64,000 nt of DNA. Source: Aldrovandia affinis (taxonomy: Eukaryota; Chordata; Actinopteri; Notacanthiformes; Halosauridae). The stretch's first letter is position 1. Each line of letters starts with the position of its first letter. The stretch spans positions 802,501 through 866,500 of the forward strand of contig JAINUG010000115.1 of assembly GCA_029706075.1 (NCBI GenBank). Reading direction: 5' to 3'. Shown here one piece after another: positions 21,257-33,320 of the stretch. Under the pieces are notes generated by a model. The model was not told the origin of the DNA and searched no databases. It saw only the letters and a list, made by a program, of their open reading frames with translations. The position numbers were made by a program, and so were the translations under genes.

Positions 21257-23149
21257 TTAAAAAGGTTGTTTTTGTGAAGGGGAGGACATGTTATTTTCTC
21301 GGGAAATGCTTATCATGCATTATATTTCCTTTTAAGTTAGGCAAGTTTCTTCTGCATCGGCACCACAAAGCTGCTCGCTAGGTGCCTATAGGTTAACAGC
21401 TGTCATCAGTGTACCTCTCTTTCGATTGGTGACAGCTCTCCCATGGAACACTGCGCGGTTTGCTAACGGTCTCTGTGGAGGAGTATATCGTGCTTCCGCG
21501 GCGGGATGTCTGGGATTCCTGTATGGGATGTGGGCGCCAAAGCAGGGAAGCCAAGAGCATAGCCTGACCCACGATCCCAAACAGGAGGAGAAAGAAAAAG
21601 AAAAAGAAATCAAAGAAAGTGATGATAAAACAGATCCCTCTCTATCTTTCATTTCAGCGTGTGCTGTCAGTGATTAACACTTTTCTTTGGGGGCGATTTA
21701 TCTCATGGCTTGACGGTCGAGGCTGACAGATTGGAGGGCCGGGCCCTGAGATAGGCTGCTCTCAGCCAGTGAAGGCCACCTGTATTTCTGAAGACTATCT
21801 ACGCCGTCCCCTCGGCCGGTGGCTCAGGTGCCTTGCCACTAATTGCCTCCGCAGTCCCAATCAATGAGATCTGTAGCCATGCCGACGTCATCTCTGCCCT
21901 TTACACCGACAGACTGAAGACACCGAGCGAGACAAGGGATCCAAGACAAGGGAAAAGAGCCAGAGAGAAAGAGAGAGAGATGGGGAGGAAGAGAGAGAAA
22001 GAGTCAGAGGGAGAGAGACAAAGAGAGGGAGAAAGAGAGGGCGGGAGCAAGAGATTTCTGCCCCCACCCCCCAACCCCCTCCACCCCATGGTGATATTAA
22101 TTTCCACATCCCTCTCTCCACGTGACATCCTCTGCTTAGGAACAATGGAAATTCTACCCATGCAAACTCCTGTCACTCATGCTGCTTTCTTTCTTCAAAT
22201 GGTCCAGGTGCTTAGGTACACAGGTGTTGCAAAAAGAGAGCTGGCATACCAAAAACCCACCTACAGTATCAGCCTTGCTAAGACCATCTTACCAAAAACC
22301 CACCTACAGTATCAGCCATGCTAAGACCATTTACTTGGTGTGTGTACTTGCCAACTCCAATTGTACATGTCTCTGGAGTTAAAACAAATGTACATTCAGT
22401 GTATTAAATATTGATTAACAATATCAAAACATTTTCCAAACATTATAAGGAAAACGACTGGTATTTGTTCATAAAATAGCCAGAAAAGCTATCTAATATA
22501 TTCACCTGTCTCCAGGTTTCCCTATAGATGTTAGATAACATGTTAGGTCAGGCTTACGTGGCATAGCATAGAGGTCGGGCTGTGTCATAATAAAAGAGTT
22601 CTGCAACCGATGAACACATGCCATGCAATATCGCCCCCTGTGGTGACCTACTGTAAAACATACGGGAACTCCAGTTACATCACCCAGGGGGAAATATGTG
22701 AGAGATCTTACAGCTCATTGCATGTCACTGTAACTGTGAAGTGTAACCAAGCACAACTCAGATAACATCTGGAGTGAAGATATCAGAAAACAATAAACCA
22801 GCATGCCACACAAAGCATTAAAAAACCCCACCTTACTACCTTACACCTTATCTACCTAGACCTTGCTATTAGTGCTTGCAATTTCATATAGAAATTGCTT
22901 TTAAAGCAACCTGGAATAATTAAGTATGAGCAATATAAACTAGCATGGAACAATAAACCAACATGGCTGAAAATACCACGCTCACCTCACATTGTGTACA
23001 TGACATTTACAAGGCTGATGTGTAAATGTCATGCACATCCATCCAAACACTTTATCTGGGTTTAATTATTTTGAGAAAATAACCACAGTTATCCTTTATC
23101 ATGTAGTGACAAAATGTCACATTATGTAGCTGGGGTACTACATTTTTTT
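21257..23149. other. Intergenic, no gene recognised
   Basis: 21690-21900 is moderately GC-rich with a GATAAG-like site and CCACCTG boxes and might be regulatory. 21950-22050 is GA-rich low complexity. 22247-22330 is a perfect-looking short tandem duplication. The rest is AT-rich with nothing recognised. Confidence 0.5.
22247..22331. repeat. 42-bp tandem duplication
   Basis: ACCAAAAACCCACCTACAGT followed by ATCAGCC.TGCTAAGACCAT occurs twice in direct tandem, with one mismatch. Recent slippage or unequal crossing-over. Confidence 0.9.
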
Positions 23150-23362
23150 TTGTTTCTGATTTTTCACCTGTTTTTCTCCCAATTTGTTGGCCAATCGTAC
23201 CCTCTAGTGATCCAACTATCCCATTCTACAAGCCCGCCACACGCAGCTACAGGACCAGCCACTACTCTGGGACCAGCAGTGGCTGGGACTTTAACCCCAG
23301 CCACAGTGGGCAACTTGCACTCCGGACAAGTGCTTTTACTGGTTGAGCCCGGGGGGGCTCTC
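23150..23362 (-). repeat. tRNA-derived SINE, minus orientation
   Basis: Read on the minus strand it starts GGGCTCAACCAGTAAAAGCA with AAGTGCTTGTCCGGAGTGC-like head sequence and ends in the tail GGGAGAAAAACAGGTGAAAA-TCAGAAAC. That tail resembles the 3' end of the SINE family at 10500 and 31660, suggesting shared LINE-derived tails. Confidence 0.55.
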
Positions 23363-23639
23363 TGGGGTACTAAAGACTAAAGGTCCACTTTCTATTTTTG
23401 CAGGCCTTATTATTTTAATGGAGGTGGCACATATACTGTAATACGTTTCTTTATGTTGGGCTTTATGAGTGAACCCAATAGCTCATGTTCCTCTTCTTTT
23501 CTTCACTATAGGCTTCTGTTCTAGACAGATTGTATCAAATGTGGGGATGCATTAACCATTTTCAGACCCAGAATGAAAATATTTTCATATAGTTGTTTTC
23601 CATTTATATACGTATACATATATCTACAGTACATATCAT

Positions 23640-23860
23640 TACATTTACATTTTATGCATTTAGCAGACGCAGTTATCCAGAGCAACTTACACAGTTTACA
23701 TTTCTTTACATACAATCCATTAATACAGCTGGATATTTCACTGAAGCAATTCAGGTTAAGTAACTTGATCAAGGGTACAACAGCAGTGCCCCACCTGGGA
23801 ATTGAACCTGCAAGTTACTCAGTTACAAGCCCAGCTCCCAAACCATTAACCTACACTGCC
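23640..23860 (-). repeat. tRNA-derived SINE, minus orientation
   Basis: ACATTTACATTTTATGCATT TAGCAGACGC at the start and TGGGAATTGAACCTGC (inverted B box) near 23800. Same family as 46598-46804 (plus), 54890-55095 (minus) and 57989-58060 (minus, fragment), with the shared core for TCTGGATAAGAG.TCTGCTAAAT. Confidence 0.85.
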
Positions 23861-24378
23861 AGCCCTGACATATATAGGGTGACATATATATAGGCTGACA
23901 TATATATCAGCCTTATGTATACATATACGTATAATTAAATAAAAATTCCTAACATGATTGCACTTTATGAGCTGTAACTGCTACCAGTGCCCAAGATTGG
24001 GCATCAGAAGGGAATTAGTTAGTGTCAATTTAGGAATGTGGCACTATGAGAAGAATTCACTCCACTGGTTAGAGTGAGAAAGTGTGGGCGACGAGGAGTT
24101 GTAATGATAGTGAGACCGCTCCGCTCTTGCCTCAACTTCTGCCCCATCTGCTGCGTCACATCCCCCGATAGTCAAACTCTTCCTGTGAAGAATTGCGTTG
24201 GGCCAGGATTTTGGGCCAGATCGGTCTAGAGAGTGACAGGGTCCCTGCCCCCAGTCCTTCTGTAGCGATACGTCACCTGTCACTCAGAGAGACCAAGTGG
24301 ATCCTTTTCACCCTGCCAACTCTCTAAAGAGAGCTGTAACCCACGGTGCTCTGATCAGACCTGGGTCAAATATGTATT

Positions 24379-24520
24379 GGGGTGGCAGGTATGCCATCCG
24401 TTTAGTTACGGGTTTGGGGGGGCATATCACATATGGGATGGCAGGTATGCCATCCGCTAAGTTACGGGTTGGCAGGGAGTGTGCCATCCGCCAAGTTACA
24501 GATTGGCAGGGCATACCCCC
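24379..24520. repeat. Short tandem array, 35-55-bp unit
   Basis: Three units sharing GGCAGG(T/G)ATGCCATCCG..AAGTTACGGGTT at about 24383, 24438 and 24473, with variable spacers. Non-coding minisatellite-like block; no function inferred. Confidence 0.75.
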
Positions 24521-27069
24521 ATACCTATACAACAGTGAGAGTTTGGCACTTTTCAGGGTCTCCCACAGAAATAACTAGAATGGCCAGACTCTCAGTCCTC
24601 ACAAACATTGACTTCTGTACCTCATGTAAACACACAGAATTCAGATACAACTTCAGACGGTCACACAATAAAGCCCCAAACCTGGGTTATTTTGGGTTTC
24701 TTCCGTATCTTCTTCTTCTGCTTCTTCCTCTTCTTCATCATCTACTGCTTCTCCTTCTTCATTTCCCTGTCGATTTCATCATAAAAAAATGCTCCATGCC
24801 CCAAATGATGTTACCCACTGGTAACATCATCTGTTCAGATCTATTACCAATAACCCCATCTGCTCTTAGTTGCCAATTGCAGGACATGCAGGAAAAAAAG
24901 GTAAAAGGATCTGGGTTGCCAAACTGGAGGAAATTGCCCCAAATTTTGGTGGTTTCCTGGCAGTGAAAAGGATGTGTACATGTGATACAGTTTCAGCCAA
25001 TAGAACATAGAAAAACTATAGCAGAAAACTTCATCTTGTCGTCTAGTAGTCCATCCAATAGAATGTAGTCTTTATGTGTGTGTGTGTGATCAATGTGTGC
25101 AATCTTGCCAAGCGTCACCATAAGTCTGTGATGAAGGTCTGATGGAGCTATTACAAACAATCACAGCACATCAAAAATCTCCATAGTATTACATTTATTA
25201 CATAATAAAAATACATATTTCTGTAATTATTATCAGGCAAAACCTGTGGTCCTTATATGTGTTCATAATAACACATACGATGTGTTGTTCTTGATGGTCC
25301 TTTGCTCATAGTATTGTTTGAAACTGGAAAGTATGTTCAATTCTTCAAATTTAGGGCATATGAAGTATGTGCTTATATGTGAAAGTGCTCATGTTATATA
25401 ATGTAAGTGTCAGAAGTGTATGTCATGATTTAGGACTTCTAATGTTGTCATGTGAAGTATGAATCAACGTCATAGGAAGGATGTACATGTGCTTTATGGA
25501 GTGGCTATTTTCAAACACAGAATATGAAACTCATACAAATCAGTCCATATACACTTAATGTACACCTAATGAGAGATGAAACAACAAGATGAAGTTACGC
25601 AGAGCTTAGTTGCTTGAACGAATGTAGAAAAATATGGGTAGCATTGCTTTGGAACAGTGTTTGTTTAATTTGTGTCAAATATGTTAAATATGTTAAAGTG
25701 TAGTTGTAACTTTGTATCATTTTTATATCATTAATTTGGTACACAGACCAATTTTAGGAATTATGTTTTACAGATGTACAGAGAGTATACGCTTTGTATA
25801 TGTGAGTAACTTGTCTTTGAAAATTTTGTTCAGATATTTGAATTACTGTAGATGCTGGTAAAACTTTAAAACACTCCTACAGATCCCAGAAAATATTCAA
25901 AGAAACATGTTACTAACCGAGACATACATTCATATGAAAGAAGAATTTTCCAAAAAGTTTTCAGTAGTCATTTTTCACTACAAAAATGTTCAATAGCCTG
26001 AATGTTTCAAATATTTCAAATCATTATTTGACCCAGGTCTGGATTATATCTGTTAATTTTGGCCTCCCTTTTTGGCAGTCTGTTCTGAGGTGCAAAAGAA
26101 AAAAAGGAAAGAAAAAAAGGAAAACATGCACAACACAATAAGTAATACAACTGTGATGCTTCACTGGATATATTGAGGCTTACCGGCTTTGTGGTTCTGC
26201 AGGCCCAAGTCACACATAAACCTAGAAGTAAAATTGGCAGGGTCACTATGCTGGAGCAATGCTATACAAGAGTTGGGAGAATGTTGTGTGTTAGATGGGT
26301 CTATGATTTTTAGTTTGTGATTGCATTTTGGTAAGTACCTTATAACTTTTTTTGGGGGGTGGGAGGTTCAAACTGTATGTTTCCACAAGATGCAAGATTT
26401 ATGAAAATGTTGTTTGTAAACCAAATCAGGACTGCAATAGTGATTCATACTAACTTGATTTATACTAGCTTGGCTCACAATGATAGGAAAATGAATGTGG
26501 GAGGATGGAAAGATACAAATGTGAACTAACCGGGAACCCACTCATCCCAATTGTGGATCCTTTTTGAAACTGGCGAATTCAATTGTGAAATGCATCATGC
26601 GACTGAAGATATAAATAATTTTATGGTGATTGTGATGATGCGTCCGCATACACCTCGGCAAGAGAGGCACTAAAAATGGACTGAAACACTGCGACGGCAC
26701 TTTTCTGTTTTCCGTTTTCCTGGTGCCTCAGCCCCCTGTACATGGTAACGCTGATAGCATTGATATTAGATAACCTCATTTACCACTGCACACTGAAAAA
26801 CACCACTTACATGCTTGCCAGGACTGGACCAATAAGAAAAGCCTCTGGCATGGCTTAAATGGATTCTGTTTTTCTGACTGCACACCTGGAACATGGTCAC
26901 CTACCGTACTGTTCCAGACTATCTGCTCACTGTTTAAACAGCAACAGAAAATTATTACTAGCACCCAACACGCTCTTATGATAATGCAATATATATTATA
27001 AAATCCAAGATTTAAGGAATATAAATCTCTATATAAATACATTTATGTAATCCAATACTTTTGTGTTAA
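24521..27069. other. Intergenic, no gene recognised
   Basis: AT-rich, largely unique-looking DNA. A CTT/CTTCTG-rich stretch lies near 24710-24760. No exon, RNA gene or element recognised. Confidence 0.6.
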
Positions 27070-27370
27070 CAGCAGGTAGCACTTTCTTTGAAGCAGGTCT
27101 TATGTAGCTTTCATAATACCTTAATAAGTGCTATGTAATTCATCATAACCATAATCATAAACAAACCATGAATGGATATTGCCAGCTTATAGAAACTGGT
27201 TTTCACTGGATGTGTCATAATGACTAGTGTCATAATGGATCATCATTACATGCTTCATAACCTTATGTAAATTGTTATTAGCTGGTTGTTGTGTTTGTAT
27301 ATGCTAATGACAAGGGCTATGACCATTACCCTGAGCTGATAAAGGCATTATGAGGGCCCAATCCAAGGGT
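27070..27370. repeat. Probable interspersed repeat (MITE-like)
   Basis: TAGCACTTTCTTTGAAGCAG followed by TCTTATGTAGCTTTCATAAT and CTTAATAAGTGCTATGTAAT resembles a common fish non-autonomous DNA repeat. Borders are approximate and inverted ends were not confirmed. Confidence 0.4.
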
Positions 27371-29694
27371 TACCAGATGCTGTTACATTGACCTGAGAGT
27401 GAATGCTGATTGTTGTGAATTGCACAGACAGAGAGGTAGAGGTGTCAAACAGGAGCTAACCTGGACAGCAATCCTCCACTGGGATGACCGCAGTATGAAG
27501 CAGCCACAGTTCAATACAGTATGCAAAACCGCAATCACTTGCAATCTTCCACAAAAAAATGCTGCTCAGCTAATGCCTGTCGCTGTTCCCTCTGCGAAAG
27601 TGCTTAGTGATGGCCAGGCTTTTGAATGCACCCAAGGTGTTCTTGCTGAGAGCATGACAAACAAAAGCGCGGCAGTCCCTCATGCGCGATAAAAGCATCT
27701 GTCCTTCGCCGCGGTCCGCCGTGCACCTATTTTGGGCTTTCGAACAGACGGGCGTGGGCATATGTTTGTATTTCTGCAAGCTCTCAATCAATAATCGCTG
27801 TGCCATCGAGTCAAGTGGAAAGGCATGAATGAACGAGCCACAGCCAGGGAGACTGTACAGAGGGGGACTCTCCAGCCTTCCCATGCATACTTCCTTCTGT
27901 CCTCTGGGCGTGGATATTGATGGCTGTTTGAACCCTGGTGCTAATGAGCAAACCCACTCACCCTCGAAGCACGCTATTGAGAAGGCTCATCACTTTCGCG
28001 TCTCGCCGGCAATGCATTCCCCCCACCGCTGTCTTTTGTTATCTCCGCTGCAGCCCAGCACGGTTCAGTGGCTTCCCCTATCTGGACATCTCCCAATTAA
28101 ACCTCCTTTTAAGGGCCAACAGGAGAGAGCCGTCTCTCCTGCCTTCCACAGGGGCTGGGCTGGCGATGTGAAAGGGCCGCGATTAGCAGCGCCCAATGAC
28201 AGAATTTCTCCAGCCTCTGGAGAGTCCTGGCCTCGATTGAGAGGAAGCCATCTCTAAACTCATGTGGACCACTGTGGTATTTTACAGTATTGACATAAAT
28301 GATAATAATAATGATAATTGTAATCACAATCATTCCATTTTTGTGCTTGTTTTGGGGGAAATTGCTCGTTTTCATTGAGACTGAAGGCCAGTCTACACCA
28401 CACGGGTCACAGCAGCAGTGCAGCAAACCACACTGGGTGGGGTAATCTGCACCAGAAGGGAACACAGCACATCCTGCTGGAGCAGCACAGTGTCTAGTTA
28501 GGTTGTTTGCTAGCTAGCAAGCTAACGAGGAGAAGGAGAGGAGAGGGAAGCGGGAAATGGGAATCAACCATGCATAACTACCACTGTGCATGATAATTAA
28601 ATGTGGAAAGGATGGACGAGATCATGTATCAGGAAATACTCGGGAGTAGGAAAATACATGATTACTTTTGCAGTCTATAAGTGCATTTAGACTGCACTTG
28701 CCCCTACGTGATAAAAGTGACCACATATTTATCTTCAAGTGAATGTTGCTCCTTTCATTAAATCTACAAGCAGCATTATTTTAGTAGCACCTCCGCTCGT
28801 TGCTGGAGCACAAACGTTCCCACGTTAACAGAATATTATCCCACTGACTCTCTCACAAAGTATTCACTTAATCATCAATCATCTACAACTGTAAAATTCT
28901 GCATACTGCTAGGACTACTGGAACACAGAGCTTTAATCCAAGCCTTGAAGAAACCCTGATGGAACTTGAAGGGGTTGAGTGGATTTAAAGCATGCCAGGA
29001 AACCACACCATAAGAGCCACCAGAACCCTTCTTGTACTCAAGTGTCTCTTTTATTTTGGCACACACACACAGACACACCCAGCTCGCCCTATGTACAATG
29101 GGCACTAACTAACTTCAGGGGAACCCCATCTACAATAACTAACATGCAACCAAATCACAGCCCAAAAAAATCACAGTCCATTTCACAGTTCAAGTTCATT
29201 TACCAGTTTCTTGTTACTCTTCCAGTCCAGTCAAAACACAAAAGAGTCCTCCAGCCAAATGAAGTCAAAATCCAAACAAATCAAATTATATGCTTATATG
29301 CACATGCCAGGTCACCCTCCACACTTTCCCCCGCAGGTAACCTACTTCACCGGCAACTGAGTCGAGCCAGGTACCTTTACTTTACTTTTACTGACTCACT
29401 AGAATTGCTTTCAGCTGTGCCTGGTTATTGAGAGGAAGTCCTTATATGATCCAGGGGTGTAGCCAATGGGCGGGTGCATAACACCCTACTATGTTTTATG
29501 CCCTTCATCTTTATACAATATACTGTATATTTTATACTCATTATATATGTATCTGTGACTATGTTGTAAAAAATGGAAAGGTGCTATATAAATGAAATAA
29601 ATAAATAAAATAAAAATAAATATCCGGTTGTAAAAATGGATGGAAATTTAAAAAAATCACTTCACCATCGGAAACAAGGACTCGGGCCCAGATA
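27371..29694. other. Intergenic, no gene recognised
   Basis: 27540-28260 is GC-richer than its surroundings with several long but unrelated open frames on both strands and no recognised domain; it may be a conserved regulatory block. 29570-29625 is an AAATAAA-rich tail of a decayed repeat. Confidence 0.45.
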
Positions 29695-30412
29695 TATGTT
29701 GGTGTGCACCACACATGCATTCGTTTGCTTGTTGAGAACAGGGTGACTCATCTAACCAGGGTGACTCATCTAACCATATGACTACACCACTGCTGAGTAG
29801 ACCACTGCCTGGGTTCTTTGCACCATTTTACTCGCAAACGTGCATTTTTAGGTGTAATAAGGAGTTTATGCACTGCAACCTGACCATAGTATCCCTCTCT
29901 GTGAAGTTCTCAATGGGCAGTTCTTGATGAAACTGCCTGCTCACACCCTAGATTGATATTTTCAGTCAACTGATTCAGTTGCTCATCTGTTTAGCCTTGC
30001 ACATTGAACCAATACACGGACATCACGGTTGAGGAGTATGTGCACTGTTGAACCTCGATGATGATGTCTTTCCCTCGGACTTCCATACCAACATCACCTT
30101 AGCCACCTTTCCTCATGAAACATCAACAAGTTAAGCTGTCTACGTCACTGAAGCTCCTGCCAAACATGCTCCAACAATCACCCTTCTTTCAAAGTCACTG
30201 AGATCTCTTCTTCTAGCCACGGTAGCCAAAATAATGGGCAGCTGGGCCTGCCCAGCATTTTTATACATGACCCTGGTAGTATGATGGGATAATAATTGCT
30301 AAATTAAATCAGGAGCCACACCTGTGTGGCAGCAACTGCTTTCAATATCATTTGTATCCCTCGTTTACTCATGTGTTTCCTTCATTTTGGTAGTTACCTG
30401 TATAAGCTGAGT
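29695..30412 (-). mobile_element. Tc1-like transposon fragment, second copy
   Basis: From GTGTGCACCACACATGCA to the terminal TTACCTGTA it parallels 12175-12631 plus 15786-15818 of the first copy, including CCACACCTGTGTGG and the GTGTTTCCTT.ATTTTGG end. Because it lacks the LINE it shows the uninterrupted form. A 17-bp tandem (GGTGACTCATCTAACCA) sits at 29742-29776. The other end is missing. Confidence 0.75.
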
Positions 30413-30597
30413 CACACTACTGTGTGTTTACTTTTATTTAGACCAATGGTCAAGCAATCGTTAACTTTTGCAGCTCCAATAAAAATCAATAAATTATTTT
30501 TGTATGAATAAGTTTGCTCTCTCCTCTTTCTTGTTTAAATAAGAAATGGCCTGGGGCAAGGTTGTAGGGGTTAGCCTGCATTCATGGTGAGCACCTT

Positions 30598-30963
30598 TAG
30601 GCCACGTTTACACTTCAGGCCTTGATGCCCAGCTCAGATTTTTTGTCTATATCCAATTTTTTTGACCGCTTGTTTACATCTACTTTTAAAAGTGACCCAT
30701 ATCCGATACCCGTCCTTCCACGGTTTCACTTGAAACAACCCGTATGCGTACACGAGGGTTTGGTTACCGATAAGGAAGTAAACAACAACCACGCCGGCAT
30801 AGCCATATTGCCATCTACAATGGATGCAAACAAGACAGAAATAATCTTTCAATCATGTTATATTTTTTCTGTTTACACTTTCATAATACATATCTGATAT
30901 GTGCCACGTGACCAGAAAATCGGAATTGGGTCACTTTTATCAGACGGTGTAAACTTAGCCTTT
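30598..30963. mobile_element. MITE with imperfect inverted ends
   Basis: AGGCCACGTTTACAC at the left and GTGTAAACTTAGCCT at the right form the inverted ends; about 365 bp, non-coding. The open frames inside have no homologue that I recognise. Confidence 0.65.
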
Positions 30964-31019
30964 GTGATTGAGCCACAATCTATATTTTAAATTATGAAAT
31001 CATTCATGAAACCTGCAGT

Positions 31020-31400
31020 ACTGGAACCCTCTTGTTTTTGTTAGGATTCTTTTTCTTTTTTTATTTCTTTATTAAATTATGTTTCTCTCCCCTTTGACCT
31101 CAAATACATTTTAGCTGGTATGCCCAAGGCTTGCCGAACTTGGTATACTTGTTTGGATTGCTGAACTCTTAATTCTGTTAAAATATGGTACAAATTGGCC
31201 ACTCGGTGGTGCTATAGATTACATGACAAGTTACACTTTTACAAGCCAGCCAATGCGCTCTGTTTGACCAAGAGTCACAAAATTTGGTATAGGTTCCTGT
31301 CTTCAAGAGAAACAATCTTGCCTCAAGGAAACATATGGACACCAATTTATCTATGGCAGTTTTCTGATCTGCAATTCAGTCATCCCACAGCAAGAGGTCA
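31020..31400. repeat. Probable interspersed repeat
   Basis: CACTCGGTGGTGCTATAGAT, CACAAAATTTGGTATAGGTT and AAGAGAAACAATCTTGCCTC resemble a common fish repeat with a GGGGGCGCTATAG-like core. Family not identified and borders approximate. Confidence 0.4.
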
Positions 31401-31659
31401 ATAGAGTCTTCTTGTCAGTCACTTATCACATTGGCCCTGCCCAGTAATTTACATCAATTGCCACTAATTAAGCGCAGACAATGATTGGCATCAATGTTTC
31501 CACACTGTCATGTGCTGTCTGAACCGCAGACATGTGGCAGACATTTTTATAGTGTTTGGCGGTTACGTTTTTTGGGGAAGTAGACATAAAAAATGCAATT
31601 ATATTACCTATAACAATGAAAGGTTTGCAGCAGTGTAGGCTAATAAAAAATGAAAAGCT

Positions 31660-32015
31660 AGGCCTCCCGCATGGTCTAGTGGTTATAACATTTGACACTG
31701 GCCACGGTGACCGGGGTTCGATCCCACTGGCCGTGCCAGAGTTGGCTCTGGCTCTGGCCGGGGGCGGCAATTGGTTGTCTGCCCCAGGAAGGGAAACCGA
31801 CAGGACATTCGCTGCACACAGGAGTGGCTCTGTAGTACTGGGTTATGGTTGATGGCCTGGCGAGTGCCATCTCGGAGGAGACGATACTTCGCCTTCATCA
31901 CTACCAGTCACAGGGCTACGGCAGTAAACTCACATTATGAGGGGGGGATTGACTTGAAAATAGCAGGTGTAATTGGCTACCAAAATGGGATAAAAATCTG
32001 AAACAAAATAATAAA
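31660..32015 (+). repeat. tRNA-derived SINE, intact relative of the copy at 10500
   Basis: A box TGGTCTAGTGG near 31672 and B box GGTTCGATCCC near 31714, with a tRNA-Glu-like fold, followed by the family body (GGAAACCGACAGGACATTCG, TCTGTAGTACTGGGTTATGG) and tail GGATAAAAATCTGAAAC. It has no LTR, so it serves as the empty reference for the interrupted copy. Confidence 0.88.
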
Positions 32016-32034
32016 AATTAATTTTTGGCAGTGC

Positions 32035-33320
32035 TTAGTGTAAGCTTCCATAGGAAGAGACACATCTTTCTGCATCAGTTGTTTGGAACAGGCAAGTATT
32101 GTTTTGCCTATATTGCGCAATATTTGGAAAGGTTTTTTTGCCTCTGTCCCAAAACTCCCCCAGTGTCAGTGCAGTGCCTTGTTCGTGTGCCAACAATTTG
32201 TAAACTCGTTTCGGAAGCACAGTACTTGTCAAACCCTGGAATCAAGTCAACACTGTTGTCAAGTTGAGTCTGCAGACTTGCTTCGGGTCAAAAACTCGAA
32301 TTTGTGCGCTGGTTGAAAGGACCACGGTTTATTTTGATGTGCATCTGGGTTGTAATACATTGGAAGTTTCTCAGCAATTTCTTCAAATGCTTTGACATAT
32401 TGGGGAATTATTGACTTTACTGCACTGTGTGTCTGTGTCTGTGTGTCTGCACTGCGTGTCTGACTTTTGCCATGTTCCTAAATAAACTTGAGCTGTGCCC
32501 CTAAACCCTTGTTGCGCACAAACTGCCGTAGCTGTGGCAGCACAGCAGTATTCAGTGTGATGTCCACTTCCAGGTCCACAAATCTGGAGTAGGAATGTAA
32601 GTACTGGGAATGGTATAGTACAGCACAATACCAGCTGCCCCATCACGTATCGCATGGCTCAGGTGGGAGTCTTACAGTCAAGTCTTAACCTAACTCTATT
32701 GCGCCCCATAGAAGTGCCTTGTAGCACAACTTTCTACTTGGACAATGCTTAAAAATCGTTTTGACTACTCCCACAAATTTGTCAACTTTGGGGAAATTGC
32801 TATCCCGAATGCCACTGACGAGTGCCACAGTGTGAGGATTGCATGTTAAATGGACTGCATTTGGCATCAAGCCTCTGACGGTTTCATTGTATGCTTTCAA
32901 CATGTTACTTGCATTATCTGGAACAAATGCAATTACATTGTTGAAATCAACCTCAAAGTTCAACAGGCCTTGTTTGATGCTGTCCGCGACTGAGCTGTAA
33001 TTTACAGCATAAAGGTACACCGGGTACGCAATAATAACTTTGTAAATCGTAAATGTAATTGATTTTCCTTGCAGAACAAATAAAATGTGCAAAACATAAT
33101 TGTCTGTACCATCTGTCGGCTCGTCTGTGACCGCAGACATGCTGTCAGCTGACTGGACCAGCTCCTTTTCTCTTCTTTATACGAGTCAGCAGCCTGCAGC
33201 ACGTACTTCTGTTGTTTCGCAGAGGCCCCTCCATTCCCTACATGCGTATCTAAAAATGCACATAATTTAGGATTGCCACATTTTTCCAAGTGGAATGCCT
33301 TTACTCAAAAATGCATCTGG
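32035..33320 (-). pseudogene. hAT transposase remnant of the CGGBP1-related type
   Basis: Minus-strand fragments in order: VIRDFPDAFLSKGIPL and AFLDTHVGNGGASAK (about 33230-33345), similar to the C-terminal part of CGGBP1, itself hAT-derived; then FVPDNASNMLKAYNE and NAVHLTCNPHTVALV (32685-33140), the catalytic-domain part; then TTDAERCVSSYGSLH (about 32040-32085), the hAT dimerisation signature. The pieces are in different frames with stops and gaps, so the transposase is inactive. It is a class of hAT element common in fish genomes. Terminal repeats were not located. Confidence 0.75.

Noticed and set aside
21888-22176. Long low-complexity frames on both strands
   Set aside because: Caused by a GA-rich run at 21950-22050.
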